DNA of 49,828 nucleotides from JAZQQB01 sp045628865 (GTDB taxonomy: Bacteria; Bacillota; Clostridia; Lachnospirales; Lachnospiraceae): contig JAZQQB010000026.1 in the NCBI GenBank assembly GCA_045628865.1, positions 1 to 49,828 of the forward strand. The letters run 5' to 3'. Below are positions 39,950 to 48,410 of the stretch, piece by piece; position 1 is the stretch's first letter; every line of letters begins with the position of its first letter. The position numbers and the translations under genes were made by a program. The notes below the pieces were generated by a model. The model was not told where the DNA came from. It searched no databases and saw nothing but the letters and a program-made list of their open reading frames with translations.

Positions 39950-42199
39950 ATGTTTCTGGGCATTAGTATTTATGTATGGATCACGTTACTTGCCTGTATT
40001 CTTACCTTTTGCGTTTTTTTGTATACTTCTTGTCAAAAGAGTTCTACATGTATGACCTATTTTTTGATCTCAATGTTTGGCATTTTCTTCACCTGTCTGA
40101 TCAGTTTGCTGGAGATTACTTCGAAAAATGTGGAAGAAGTAATGATTGCAGTTAAATTAGGTTATGTAGGCAGAATCATTTGTACATTATTTTTACCTAA
40201 ATTTCTGATTGAATATTGCCATATAAAAGTTAAAAAAAGTGTGGAGCGTCTAGTTGTATATGTAAATATATTATTGGTGAGCATTCTGTTTACTACAGAA
40301 AAAACCCATCTTTTTTATGAAAACTATGTGCTACATGGGCAGTCAAAGGTACGTTTTCTCTCTGTAACACCAGGCCCGCTTTACTATCCGACATTGTTCG
40401 AGATTTACGCACTGATGCTTGGAACTTTTGTGCTTGTTATGTTTGAACGTCGTAAAAAAACTGACCGTGAAACAAGAAAAAAGTATTCATTAATAGGAAT
40501 CTGCATCTTGTGTCCCTGTATTGGACTGTTTGTGTACATTTTGTTTATGAGAGGTGGATTTGATCTGATGCCGTGTTCTTTGGCTGTTTCCAGCTGTTTA
40601 TTCTTTTTTGCTATGCGAAAGCATTTCTTGTTTGATATTACACAAAATGGTAAGGACTATGTTATGGATAATGCGAAAGAGGCAGTTGTGATCACGGATG
40701 CTTACTATAATGTGCTTTATGCGAATCAGAAAGTGAAGGATATAGATGATTCCATCTGTGAGGGCCAGTCTATTGCTGGTAAAAGGATTGAACCACTATT
40801 CGAAAAAAATTGTGAATTTGAGGAGAATGGACTTTTTTTTGAAACTCATTATACTCCTCTTTATCGAAAGGATGGTAAGCTGGAGGGACATTTGGTGGAA
40901 GCAAGAGATCACACGAAGATTCATCAGACCATGGCAGAGATCAATCGCTTTAAGTTAGATGCAGAAAGTGCCAATAAGGCAAAGAGTGATTTTTTGGCAA
41001 ATATGAGCCATGAGATCAGGACACCAATTAATGCTATACTTGGCATGAATGAGATGATCATTCGTGAGAACAGCAATCCTGTTATTGATGAATACTCGAT
41101 TAGTATGCGCAAGGCCGGTAATGCCCTTTTGACTCTGGTAAATGATATCTTGAATTTTTCCAAATTGGAGTCTGGAAAGATGGAATATCAGGTAAGGGAA
41201 TATGATACCAAGGAGTTGTTAATGTCCTTGAAAAAGATGATTGAAACCAATTATCCAGGCAAAAGAGTGCACTTTGATGTACAGATCAACAAGCAATTTC
41301 CCAAGAAACTTTATGGAGATATGAATCGTGTAACACAGTTGATCATGAATGGAATATCCAATGCGTCTGAAAGTATTATGAATCAGTCAACTACAGTGGT
41401 TTTTGACTTTATTTCCAAGGTGTCAGAGCAAAAAGGATTGAAGATTTTTGAAGGTATTGGCAAGGAAACGAAGCGCTATCCGGAAATCTGGCTTCAGATG
41501 AAGATAGATGATAAGAATACAAAGATATCTCCAGAGGAGTTTGATGCATTGGTTATGCACTTGAATGAGAAGGAGCATGGTCAGGCTGTAAGATATGACA
41601 GGGATGAGTTAAAACCAGCTATCATCAGCAGGTTGATGGCAAGTATGGATGCGAGATTGTATATGAATTTAGAGGAAGATGGTACGATTTCAACAGTTTT
41701 ATCAATCCCACAGGGTGTTGTTGATGATATGCCAATTGGAGATACTACTCATGAAACTGAGTCAAAGCTACAAAAACATGGTTTATTTGAAGCGAAAGAA
41801 ATATCGATTTTGGTAGTTGATGATAATGAAATGAATTTAAAGGTTATTCAGGCATTATTAAAGAGAACCAAGATACTCATAGATCTTGCGAGCAGTGGTA
41901 GGGAATGTTTGCTTAGATGCAAACAAAAAAAATACGATCTGATCTTTATGGATCATCTGATGCCGGAGATGGATGGGATTCAAACACTACATAAACTGCG
42001 TGAGGATTCAGAATCCATGAATTTTTTAGTACCAGTTGTAATTTTGACAGCAAATGCTATTCAAGGATCTAAGGAGATGTATTTGGAAGAAGGTTTTTCA
42101 GATTTTCTTTTGAAACCAGTGGTTTCAGAAGAGCTGGAGGATTGCATTCTTCGATATATTGATTCAGATAAAGTAGTTTTTTTACAGAATGAAGCCTAA
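39950..42199 (+). CDS. Hybrid histidine kinase-like protein 3 with degenerate ATP-binding domain
   Basis: The 749-residue protein starts 30 bp after kinase 2 with a strong GGAGGGAGG site. It keeps the seven hydrophobic N-terminal segments, the PAS-like part, His354 in FLANMSHEIRTPINAILGMN, and a complete receiver (DD in ILVVDDNEMN, Asp668 in LIFMDHLMPEMDG, Lys in LLKPV). The region equivalent to the ATP-binding domain (about 455-588) has lost key parts. The N-box is altered (MNGISNASES, no Lys). The DTGxG motif is replaced by MKIDDKNTKIS. The GxGLGL glycine lid is absent, with RDELKPAIISRLMASMDARL in its place. It probably cannot phosphorylate itself but could be phosphorylated by a partner. 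Confidence 0.9.
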   Translation: MFLGISIYVWITLLACILTFCVFLYTSCQKSSTCMTYFLISMFGIFFTCLISLLEITSKNVEEVMIAVKLGYVGRIICTLFLPKFLIEYCHIKVKKSVERLVVYVNILLVSILFTTEKTHLFYENYVLHGQSKVRFLSVTPGPLYYPTLFEIYALMLGTFVLVMFERRKKTDRETRKKYSLIGICILCPCIGLFVYILFMRGGFDLMPCSLAVSSCLFFFAMRKHFLFDITQNGKDYVMDNAKEAVVITDAYYNVLYANQKVKDIDDSICEGQSIAGKRIEPLFEKNCEFEENGLFFETHYTPLYRKDGKLEGHLVEARDHTKIHQTMAEINRFKLDAESANKAKSDFLANMSHEIRTPINAILGMNEMIIRENSNPVIDEYSISMRKAGNALLTLVNDILNFSKLESGKMEYQVREYDTKELLMSLKKMIETNYPGKRVHFDVQINKQFPKKLYGDMNRVTQLIMNGISNASESIMNQSTTVVFDFISKVSEQKGLKIFEGIGKETKRYPEIWLQMKIDDKNTKISPEEFDALVMHLNEKEHGQAVRYDRDELKPAIISRLMASMDARLYMNLEEDGTISTVLSIPQGVVDDMPIGDTTHETESKLQKHGLFEAKEISILVVDDNEMNLKVIQALLKRTKILIDLASSGRECLLRCKQKKYDLIFMDHLMPEMDGIQTLHKLREDSESMNFLVPVVILTANAIQGSKEMYLEEGFSDFLLKPVVSEELEDCILRYIDSDKVVFLQNEA

Positions 42200-42234
42200 G
42201 AAAAGGGAAGCCATATGTCGGCTTCCCTTTTCTT
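42198..42234. terminator. Bidirectional terminator between kinase 3 and the HPt-like gene
   Basis: A perfect 15-bp stem AAGAAAAGGGAAGCC and complement around ATATGTC overlaps the kinase 3 stop codon and lies between convergent genes. Confidence 0.85.
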
Positions 42235-42263
42235 GGTATATATATTCTTTTACACAAACGACG

Positions 42264-42614
42264 TTATACCTGATTGATCAGGTCGATTGTTTCACTGTAT
42301 GCATCATCAAGATTGGCCAAGAACAGATCGAGATTAGTCAGATCCATTGCATACAGAAGATAAGAAATTTGTGCAGATGCTTTTGCGATTTTGGTTAATC
42401 CAAGATTTGATGCAAGACCATTCAAAGCAGAACAATAACTTTTAGCATGGTCATAATCTGCACCTTCAATACAATATTTAAACTGTTCATAGGTTGGATC
42501 AACCAGGAATTTATGTAAATATGATACATAAGTTGACTCGTTGTTTCGGAAACGGTGAATAGCTATTGCAACATCGTTCCCTTTATCAGACAATGTTTGT
42601 AAGCCCTTCGTCAT
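42264..42614 (-). CDS. HPt-like protein lacking the phospho-accepting histidine
   Basis: The 116-residue helical product is related to stand-alone HPt proteins and to the one at 5698: STYVSYLHKFLVDPTYEQF matches the helix before the active site, and CSALNGLASNLGLTKIAKAS matches the conserved HSLKG-NLG helix. At the phospho-acceptor position Ser62 replaces His, and Asn replaces the neighbouring Lys. It probably cannot carry phosphate; it may bind receiver domains as a decoy or antagonist. It converges on the three hybrid-kinase genes. CGGAG precedes the ATG. Confidence 0.75.
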   Translation of the reverse strand: MTKGLQTLSDKGNDVAIAIHRFRNNESTYVSYLHKFLVDPTYEQFKYCIEGADYDHAKSYCSALNGLASNLGLTKIAKASAQISYLLYAMDLTNLDLFLANLDDAYSETIDLINQV

Positions 42615-43007
42615 AAGATACTCCGATCATAGAATGTTACAATTCCATTACAAATTTAAGGAACGTAGTTATTATAACAAAGCTAAAATATCCAAAAAAG
42701 GGTATATTACATACGAACATTCGACAATATTCGACATTATTCGCCATTTACTATAAAAGTTAGTACCAAGGTACTGTGCGAAAAAAACATTCTTTTATTT
42801 TTGAAAAAATGCTATGGTAAAATAGTACTATAATTTCGTCTGCGTGTCAACAGGAAAAAGTAAATATAGAAATGAAAATAAAAGAATAAGTTACTGTACA
42901 CACTCTGTGTGAACAGTAACAAGAATAATTCATTGGGAATTTTTGAGAAAATATGATAAGATTACTCTGTTGATGACAAGAATGGTTTGGATGGAGGGGA
43001 TAGAAGA
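42615..43007. promoter_or_regulatory. Divergent control region with phased repeats and a hairpin
   Basis: This stretch holds no gene. ATTCGACA, ATTCGACA and ATTCGCCA start at 42719, 42729 and 42739, exactly 10 bp apart, about one helical turn. An AGTACC-AA-GGTACT hairpin lies near 42760. A larger hairpin at 42890-42920 (GTTACTGT and CACA arms, one A:A mismatch) lies about 90 bp before the GreA-family gene. Promoters could not be assigned with confidence. Confidence 0.5.
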
Positions 43008-43508
43008 ATGAATAATGAACTGACACAAAAAGATATTGATAAGATGATGGCAGAGATTGAACATAGAAAGCTTGTTGTAAGACCTGAATGCTTAGAGGCT
43101 GTTAAGGAAGCAAGAGCACAGGGAGATTTAAGCGAAAATTTTGAGTATTATGCTGCTAAGCGCGAGAAAAATAAAAATGAGAGTAGAATTCGTTTTTTGG
43201 AACGTATGATCAAAACAGCTACCATTATTTCAGATGAATCCAGGGATGATGAGGTTGGTGTGAACAATACGGTTACTGTTTATATCGAAGAAGACGATGA
43301 AGAAGAAGTCTATAAGCTGGTAACAACCATGCGAGGCGATTCGATTCATGGATTTGTCAGTATTGAATCACCAATTGGCAAGGCTTTACTTGGACATAAG
43401 GTTGGAGATAGAGTTTATGTGGAGGTAAGCAAGGATTATGGCTATTATCTGGTGGTTAGAAAAATAGAGAATACAGATGATTCTACAGATGAACTAAACA
43501 AATTCTAA
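43008..43508 (+). CDS. greA: GreA/GreB-family transcription elongation factor
   Basis: Gre factors enter the RNA polymerase secondary channel and stimulate cleavage of backtracked RNA. The 166-residue product has the N-terminal coiled coil with the acidic tip motif ARAQGDLSENFEYYAAKREK (the Asp and Glu hold the catalytic Mg2+) and LERMI. A C-terminal FKBP-like domain follows (TVTVYIEEDDEEEVYKLVT, SIESPIGKALLGHKVGDRVYVEV). The ATG at 43008 has GGAGGGG about 7 bases upstream; an in-frame upstream start at 42987 lacks one. The N-terminus differs somewhat from classical GreA, so a paralogue beside a main greA elsewhere is possible. Confidence 0.9.
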   Translation: MNNELTQKDIDKMMAEIEHRKLVVRPECLEAVKEARAQGDLSENFEYYAAKREKNKNESRIRFLERMIKTATIISDESRDDEVGVNNTVTVYIEEDDEEEVYKLVTTMRGDSIHGFVSIESPIGKALLGHKVGDRVYVEVSKDYGYYLVVRKIENTDDSTDELNKF

Positions 43509-43514
43509 GAAAAA

Positions 43515-43560
43515 CCCATCAGGGCACCTCAGGTTGAGTGCCTTTGATGGGCTCCTTTTT
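43515..43560. terminator. Terminator after greA
   Basis: CCCATCAGGGCAC pairs with GTGCCTTTGATGGG around a 10-nt loop and is followed by CTCCTTTTT. It lies between convergent genes. Confidence 0.85.
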
Positions 43561-43575
43561 ATATTTAATACAAAA

Positions 43576-44658
43576 TTAATACAAAATTTCCAAATCCTTG
43601 GAGTAGTGGTTCATAATCTGTACGCCATTATCAGTGATCAGGCAAAGATCCTCGATTCGAATACCGAAGTCTCCTGTTAAATAGATGCCTGGTTCACAGG
43701 ATATACATCTTCCTGGTTCAAAGAGATTGTGATTGGCTGCAGAAACATCACCACTTTCATGGCATTCCATACCAATGGAGTGCCCAAGGCGGTGTGTGAA
43801 GTTTGGGCCATACCCACAGGAAGAGATATAGTCTCGCGCGGCTTTGTCTGCAGAGGAAAAGGTTACACCCGGTTTCATAGCCTGTTCACCTAATTCGTTG
43901 GCTTTTTTTACAATTTCATAGACTTCACGTTGTTTGTCAGTGACTGATTTATAGAAAAAACACCTTGTCATATCAGAACAGTAGCCGTCTTTGACACAGC
44001 CTACATCAAATAAGACCACATCACCTTCCTTTAATATTGTATCATCAGGTTCATGATGTGGGTCCGCAGCATTGGCACCAAAGCTAACGATTGGATCAAA
44101 GGAATGTCCCTGAGCTCCTAGAGAAAGGTAAATATTCTCCAGCTGGGCAGCAACTTCCTTCTCTGTGACACCTTCATGGATCAGTTTTTTAAATTTATCC
44201 ATGGCTAAGTCATTGATACGGCTGGCTTCCATCATTTTAGCCTGCTCATCCTTATTTTTACGTCCTCTGACAGCGTCCAATGCGTAAGAGGTATTGTGGT
44301 AGGAAGTGGCAGCATTTTGATCCATTAGGGAAAGGAGAACAGCAGCCTTCATTCCTTTATCCACTCCTAAAGGAGCAGTGTGGTCGATCAAGGATGCAAT
44401 CTGGGCAGCAGGATCCTCAACATCGGTATGCCAGATAATAGGAAAGGCTGGCTGGTTTGATAAAACAAACAATTTGTTGGCAAATAAGGTACAATCGCCC
44501 TGATCTGTTAGATACAATGCCCATAAACGTTCATAGGGTGCTACATGTTCACCAGTTAGATAATATATGGTAGAAGGATCGGTTACAATCATTTGGTGAA
44601 ATCCATCCTTAGCAAGTTCGTTTAATGCATTTTGAATTCGTTCAGTATACTGATTCAT
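43576..44658 (-). CDS. Xaa-Pro peptidase-like M24 metallopeptidase
   Basis: The 360-residue cytosolic enzyme has an N-terminal creatinase-like domain (about 1-130; VTDPSTIYYLTGEHV) and a C-terminal pita-bread domain. The five metal ligands of M24 peptidases are visible: Asp in VVLFDVGCVKDG, Asp in YCSDMTRCFF, His in FTHRLGHSIGMECHE, Glu in CISCEPGIY and Glu in GIRIEDL. It probably removes an N-terminal residue next to proline, or splits Xaa-Pro dipeptides, using two Mn2+ or similar ions. GAGGA precedes its ATG on the minus strand. It converges on greA. Confidence 0.93.
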   Translation of the reverse strand: MNQYTERIQNALNELAKDGFHQMIVTDPSTIYYLTGEHVAPYERLWALYLTDQGDCTLFANKLFVLSNQPAFPIIWHTDVEDPAAQIASLIDHTAPLGVDKGMKAAVLLSLMDQNAATSYHNTSYALDAVRGRKNKDEQAKMMEASRINDLAMDKFKKLIHEGVTEKEVAAQLENIYLSLGAQGHSFDPIVSFGANAADPHHEPDDTILKEGDVVLFDVGCVKDGYCSDMTRCFFYKSVTDKQREVYEIVKKANELGEQAMKPGVTFSSADKAARDYISSCGYGPNFTHRLGHSIGMECHESGDVSAANHNLFEPGRCISCEPGIYLTGDFGIRIEDLCLITDNGVQIMNHYSKDLEILY

Positions 44659-44832
44659 GAATAAATCCTCATCTTTCGTTATTCCTAGATTTTTCGTTGC
44701 TTCATTTATTAGTAGTCTATCATGAATTGATAAAAAAACAATAAATTAATGATAGAATTGTGGAAAACTGGATGAAAATGGAGTAAGATAGGCATAGTTT
44801 ACTTGGAGTAAGAACTTCAAACAGGAGGAATT

Positions 44833-45459
44833 ATGTGGAATAGTAGGTGGCTTAATATCAAGCATTTTTTACGAACAAAGCCAATTGTAACGTATATTTT
44901 ATCTGCCATAATGGGTATTTGCTTTATCATTAGTTACTATATTGATGAGGAATTGATGTGGACATGGTGTAATAATAGTGAAATGGTATTGCATCATGGC
45001 GAATATGTGAGAACACTTACGGCAATCTTTTTGCATGGGGATTTATCACATATTGTAATGAATCTGTTGATGTTTATTCCACTTGGGAATATGTTAGAAA
45101 AGGAAATAGGAAGCTTTCAGTGGCTGATTCTGGTTTTGGGGTCTGGTACCATCGCCAATTATGTAACAGATTTACACTATGATAAAGCGATGGAGATTCA
45201 TATATCTGTAGGATGCAGCGGAGCGGTTTACGGTGTTTTAGGAGCACTGTTTTTGCTCGTGATTCTTTATCAGGGGCATTTCGCTGGAGTAACGATTCAA
45301 AGAATGGCTTTTGTGATTCTTTTGGCTGTTGTTTCTTATTCTAAACAGAATACTTATATTGACTATTTGGCACATGCATTTGGAGCTATTGCTGGATTTA
45401 TAATGATGATCATACCAGGGATCATGAAACAACGAAAAGAATCTGGAAATCAATTTTAA
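44833..45459 (+). CDS. Rhomboid-family intramembrane serine protease
   Basis: The 208-residue membrane protein has about six hydrophobic helices. The rhomboid hallmarks are TAIFLHGDLSHIVMNLLMF (conserved His/Asn of the oxyanion region), GCSGAVYG with catalytic Ser129 (GxSG), and YLAHAFGAIAGF with catalytic His181. Such proteases cleave membrane proteins within or near the bilayer; substrates here are unknown. GGAGGA directly precedes the ATG. A small membrane protein gene follows about 95 bp downstream. Confidence 0.93.
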   Translation: MWNSRWLNIKHFLRTKPIVTYILSAIMGICFIISYYIDEELMWTWCNNSEMVLHHGEYVRTLTAIFLHGDLSHIVMNLLMFIPLGNMLEKEIGSFQWLILVLGSGTIANYVTDLHYDKAMEIHISVGCSGAVYGVLGALFLLVILYQGHFAGVTIQRMAFVILLAVVSYSKQNTYIDYLAHAFGAIAGFIMMIIPGIMKQRKESGNQF

Positions 45460-45554
45460 CAGATTTGTTTAAACCACTTGACAAAAGAGTTAGATTTTGA
45501 TTTAATGTCCTGTGGAATGCTAGGAAACCTATGATTAAAGAATGAGGGATTATT

Positions 45555-45791
45555 ATGACTAAGTACATATCCAAGAAAAAATTGATAAATCACTGTGTTA
45601 TGCTCGTTATAGATATTGCAATTGCTGTATATGCATTGTTCTTTTCAACGACAAGACCATCTATTAAAGTTTTTGTAGTTGCAGTGATGCTTTTTGCAAT
45701 GGCATACGAAGTGTATGACGCAACAAAGGATTATCGCGCCAACCTCAAAAAGGAAGCAACTAAGGAAGAAAACCATAAAGATGTAGCATAG
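45555..45791 (+). CDS. Small two-helix membrane protein of unknown function
   Basis: The 78-residue product starts MTKYISKKKLINHCVMLVID, has two hydrophobic helices (about 12-31 and 36-52), and ends in a charged tail rich in Lys and Glu (KDYRANLKKEATKEENHK). A GAGGG site precedes the ATG, and a strong terminator follows. It may be a small integral membrane protein co-expressed with the rhomboid gene, but that is not certain. No family recognised. Confidence 0.7.
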   Translation: MTKYISKKKLINHCVMLVIDIAIAVYALFFSTTRPSIKVFVVAVMLFAMAYEVYDATKDYRANLKKEATKEENHKDVA

Positions 45792-45811
45792 ATCAGATTT
45801 TCAACGAAGAA

Positions 45812-45866
45812 AAAAGGACTGAGTTTCATGCCAATGATTCATTGACTTGAAACTCAGTCCTTTTAT
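45812..45866 (+). terminator. Rho-independent terminator after the small membrane protein gene
   Basis: A 17-bp perfect stem AAAAGGACTGAGTTTCA / TGAAACTCAGTCCTTTT with a 19-nt loop, ending in TTTT. Confidence 0.9.
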
Positions 45867-45968
45867 GTTATGGGCTTGATATTAATACAGACATATTGGA
45901 TACTGCTACAGATATCAAATATTATGCGGAAAAGAAAACGATTATTTGGCAAAAAACATTTGGAAAAT

Positions 45969-45999
45969 CGTTGCAACGGTTATGAATTCAGTCTAGAAT
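45969..45999 (+). promoter_or_regulatory. Promoter with LacI-type palindrome over the -35
   Basis: TTGCAA (45971-45976), 17-bp spacer and TAGAAT (45994-45999) lie about 30 bp before the hydrolase start. The perfect palindrome CGTTGCAACG (45969-45978) covers the -35, in the style of a LacI-family operator. Confidence 0.55.
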
Positions 46000-46030
46000 A
46001 AGAGTACAATTAGGAAAGGGGTGCTTTGGG

Positions 46031-47209
46031 ATGGAAGAGTTACAAAGAAAAGTGAAAGAGGTTTTAGATGAGGCTGTTTCAAGTCAGTTTGTTTCGGGAG
46101 CCTCTGTTTTGGTAATCAAAGATGGAAAAGAACTTTGTTATGAGCAGGCAGGATATCGTGATTTAGAAACGAAATCGCCTATGGATCGAGATACCATTTG
46201 CAGATTATATTCCATGACAAAGCCTATTACGGCTGTTGCTGTTATGATTTTAATGGAAAGAGGCTTGATTGATCTATCTGATACAGTGGAAACGTATATC
46301 GATGGATTTGCTAACCTAAGAACAGAAGAAAAGGGTAGAATTGTCACGGCCAAAAGAAGCATTATGCTTAGAGAACTTTTGAATATGACCTCTGGTTGTT
46401 TATATCCTGGGGATCAGACAACTGCAGAGTGTGAAGCGGCTAAGCTTTTTCAGACAATTGATGATAGATTGTATGGAGATCATCCAATGACTACAATGGA
46501 AATCGTAAATGCAATTGGAAAGCTTCCTACAGGATTTCAGCCTGGAACCCACTGGAGATATGGAACCAGTGCTGATGTTTTGGGAGGTATTGTTGAAAAA
46601 GTCAGTGGAATGCGTTTTGGAGAATTTTTACAAAAAGAAATTTTTGGACCGCTAGGTATGAAGGATACAGCCTTCTATGTGCCAAGGGAAAAGCGGAATA
46701 GACTTGCAAAAGCATATGAATGGGTGAATGGTTCCTTACAGGAATATAGGACTAACAATTTAGGAATCCGATATACGCAGGATGTGCAACCTGCTTTTGA
46801 ATCAGGTGGAGCGGGATTGGTTTCCACCCTGGATGATTATGCGAAATTTGCACAGATGCTTATGAATGAAGGAACCTATCAGGGCGTCACAATTTTAAAA
46901 TCAGCAACTGTTTCGTTTATGACACAGGCGAAGCTTCTGCCATGGCAGCAGCTTGATCTGGATACATCCTGGGAGAATATGACTGGTTATACCTATGGAA
47001 ATCTGATGAGAATTATGAATGATCCTGGTCTGTCCTTTGCACTTGGTACAGAGGGAGAATATGGATGGGACGGATGGCTTGGCGCATATTTTTGTAACTC
47101 ACCAAAGGATAATCTTACTTATCTTATGTTCATGCAAAAACGTGATGCTGGAACCAATCAGCTTACTCGTAAGGTGAAGAATGTGATTTTTAGTCATATA
47201 AAAAAATGA
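46031..47209 (+). CDS. Serine hydrolase of the beta-lactamase/DD-peptidase fold
   Basis: The 392-residue product has the family start VSGASVLVIKDGKELCYEQAG, the SxxK motif with nucleophile Ser61 and Lys64 in LYSMTKPITAVAV, LRELLNMTSG, the Tyr motif in HWRYGTSADVLGGIVEKVSG (Tyr177 followed by Gly-Thr instead of the usual x-Asn), FGPLGMKDTAFYVP, and SGGAGLVSTLDDYAKFAQM. There is no clear signal peptide, so it is likely cytosolic. Members hydrolyse esters or peptides (for example EstB-type esterases); this is not evidence of antibiotic resistance. It stands alone behind an operator-bearing promoter. Confidence 0.88.
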   Translation: MEELQRKVKEVLDEAVSSQFVSGASVLVIKDGKELCYEQAGYRDLETKSPMDRDTICRLYSMTKPITAVAVMILMERGLIDLSDTVETYIDGFANLRTEEKGRIVTAKRSIMLRELLNMTSGCLYPGDQTTAECEAAKLFQTIDDRLYGDHPMTTMEIVNAIGKLPTGFQPGTHWRYGTSADVLGGIVEKVSGMRFGEFLQKEIFGPLGMKDTAFYVPREKRNRLAKAYEWVNGSLQEYRTNNLGIRYTQDVQPAFESGGAGLVSTLDDYAKFAQMLMNEGTYQGVTILKSATVSFMTQAKLLPWQQLDLDTSWENMTGYTYGNLMRIMNDPGLSFALGTEGEYGWDGWLGAYFCNSPKDNLTYLMFMQKRDAGTNQLTRKVKNVIFSHIKK

Positions 47210-47227
47210 TAGTATATCACGCAATTC

Positions 47228-47287
47228 TCAGAATATTCTGAAAAAACTAAAAAACTTCTTGCGTTATTGAGAAAATGTATGTAAAAT
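47228..47287 (+). promoter_or_regulatory. Probable cheV promoter with upstream palindrome
   Basis: TTGCGT (47259-47264), 17-bp spacer and TAAAAT (47282-47287) form a likely sigma-A promoter. A perfect 14-bp palindrome TCAGAATATTCTGA (47228-47241) lies just upstream. No typical sigma-D flagellar promoter was found. Confidence 0.5.
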
Positions 47288-47368
47288 ATAGTGTGTAGAG
47301 AAATATAAATAGAACATTCATGCATTTATGTGATATATGTACTTGTAAAACGGAAAGGAGTTTTTTCT

Positions 47369-48271
47369 ATGGATACAAATATTCTGTTGGATAGTGGTAC
47401 CAATGAACTTGAAATTTTGGAGTTTAGCCTTGATGGTTGTGTTTATGGAATTAATGTAGCAAAAATTAGAGAGATTATTCCGTATAGAGATGTTACTCCT
47501 GTACCGAATTCACATCCTTCTATTGAAGGTATTTTTATGCCTCGTGATGCAATGATCACAGCGATTGATTTGAGAAATTGCATTGGAAAGGGTATTTCTG
47601 AGCCGGGTGGCATGTTTATCATTACAAATTTCAATAAACTGGATATGGCATTCCATGTAGAAGCAGTTAATGGAATCCATCGTATTTCCTGGAAGGATAT
47701 TATCAAACCTAGTGCAACACTTTCCCATCCAGAGAATAGTGTTTCTACAGGTATTGTTAAGTTTAATGAGAAGCTGATTGTTATCTTGGATTTTGAAAAA
47801 ATCGTATCTGATATCAATCCTGAAACGGGACTTCAGATGGCAGATCTTCAAGAATTGGGAGAAAGAGATCGTACAGATGTGCCTATCGCGGTTGCAGATG
47901 ATTCACCATTGTTAAATAAGCTGATCTGTGATTCTTTAAAGAAAGCTGGATATACCAATGTATCTCATTTCCCGGATGGACTGGCATTATGGGAGTATTT
48001 AAAAAAATGTGTGGATAACAATGAGTTGTCTGAAAAGGTTAAGTGTGTCATTTCGGATATTGAAATGCCAGAGATGGATGGACATCGTTTGACAAAGATG
48101 ATTAAGGAACATGATGAAACGAAGAAGCTTCCGGTTATTTTATTCTCATCATTGATCAATGAAGAAATGAGAAGAAAGGGAGAATCACTTGGAGCAGATG
48201 CGCAGCTGACAAAACCAGAAATTGGAAAATTAGTTGCAACTGTTGATAGTTTGATTGCAAAAGCAAACTAA
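47369..48271 (+). CDS. cheV: Chemotaxis coupling/receiver protein CheV
   Basis: The 300-residue cytosolic protein joins a CheW-like domain (about 20-165: LEILEFSLDGCVYGINVAKI, REIIPYRDVTPVPN, MFIITNFNK) to a receiver domain (about 172-300) with acidic Asp pair in PIAVADDSPLLNK, acceptor Asp in CVISDIEMPEMDG and Lys in LTKPEIG. CheV couples chemoreceptors to the CheA kinase and adjusts sensitivity through its receiver. The start at 47369 has GGAAAGGAG; an in-frame ATG at 47330 does not. No other chemotaxis gene lies nearby, which is usual for this gene in Clostridia. Confidence 0.95.
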   Translation: MDTNILLDSGTNELEILEFSLDGCVYGINVAKIREIIPYRDVTPVPNSHPSIEGIFMPRDAMITAIDLRNCIGKGISEPGGMFIITNFNKLDMAFHVEAVNGIHRISWKDIIKPSATLSHPENSVSTGIVKFNEKLIVILDFEKIVSDINPETGLQMADLQELGERDRTDVPIAVADDSPLLNKLICDSLKKAGYTNVSHFPDGLALWEYLKKCVDNNELSEKVKCVISDIEMPEMDGHRLTKMIKEHDETKKLPVILFSSLINEEMRRKGESLGADAQLTKPEIGKLVATVDSLIAKAN

Positions 48272-48283
48272 TTCTGTTATGAT

Positions 48284-48315
48284 AAGAAGGGGTTTTGTGT
48301 AACCCCTTCTTTTTT
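48284..48315 (+). terminator. Rho-independent terminator of cheV
   Basis: AAGAAGGGGTT-TTGTGT-AACCCCTTCTT is a perfect 11-bp stem followed by a T-run. Confidence 0.92.
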
Positions 48316-48410
48316 ACGTTTATGATAATTTTTTTATATTTTTCCATAAAAAAAGAACAGGAAGAACGTAAAGATAAAAGAATGAAATGTGGACGATTGA
48401 GGAGGATACA

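Noticed and set aside
46031..47209. Antibiotic-resistance beta-lactamase
   Set aside because: The protein has the SxxK motif but a Tyr-Gly-Thr in place of the usual second motif and no secretion signal, which fits esterase/peptidase-type serine hydrolases better.
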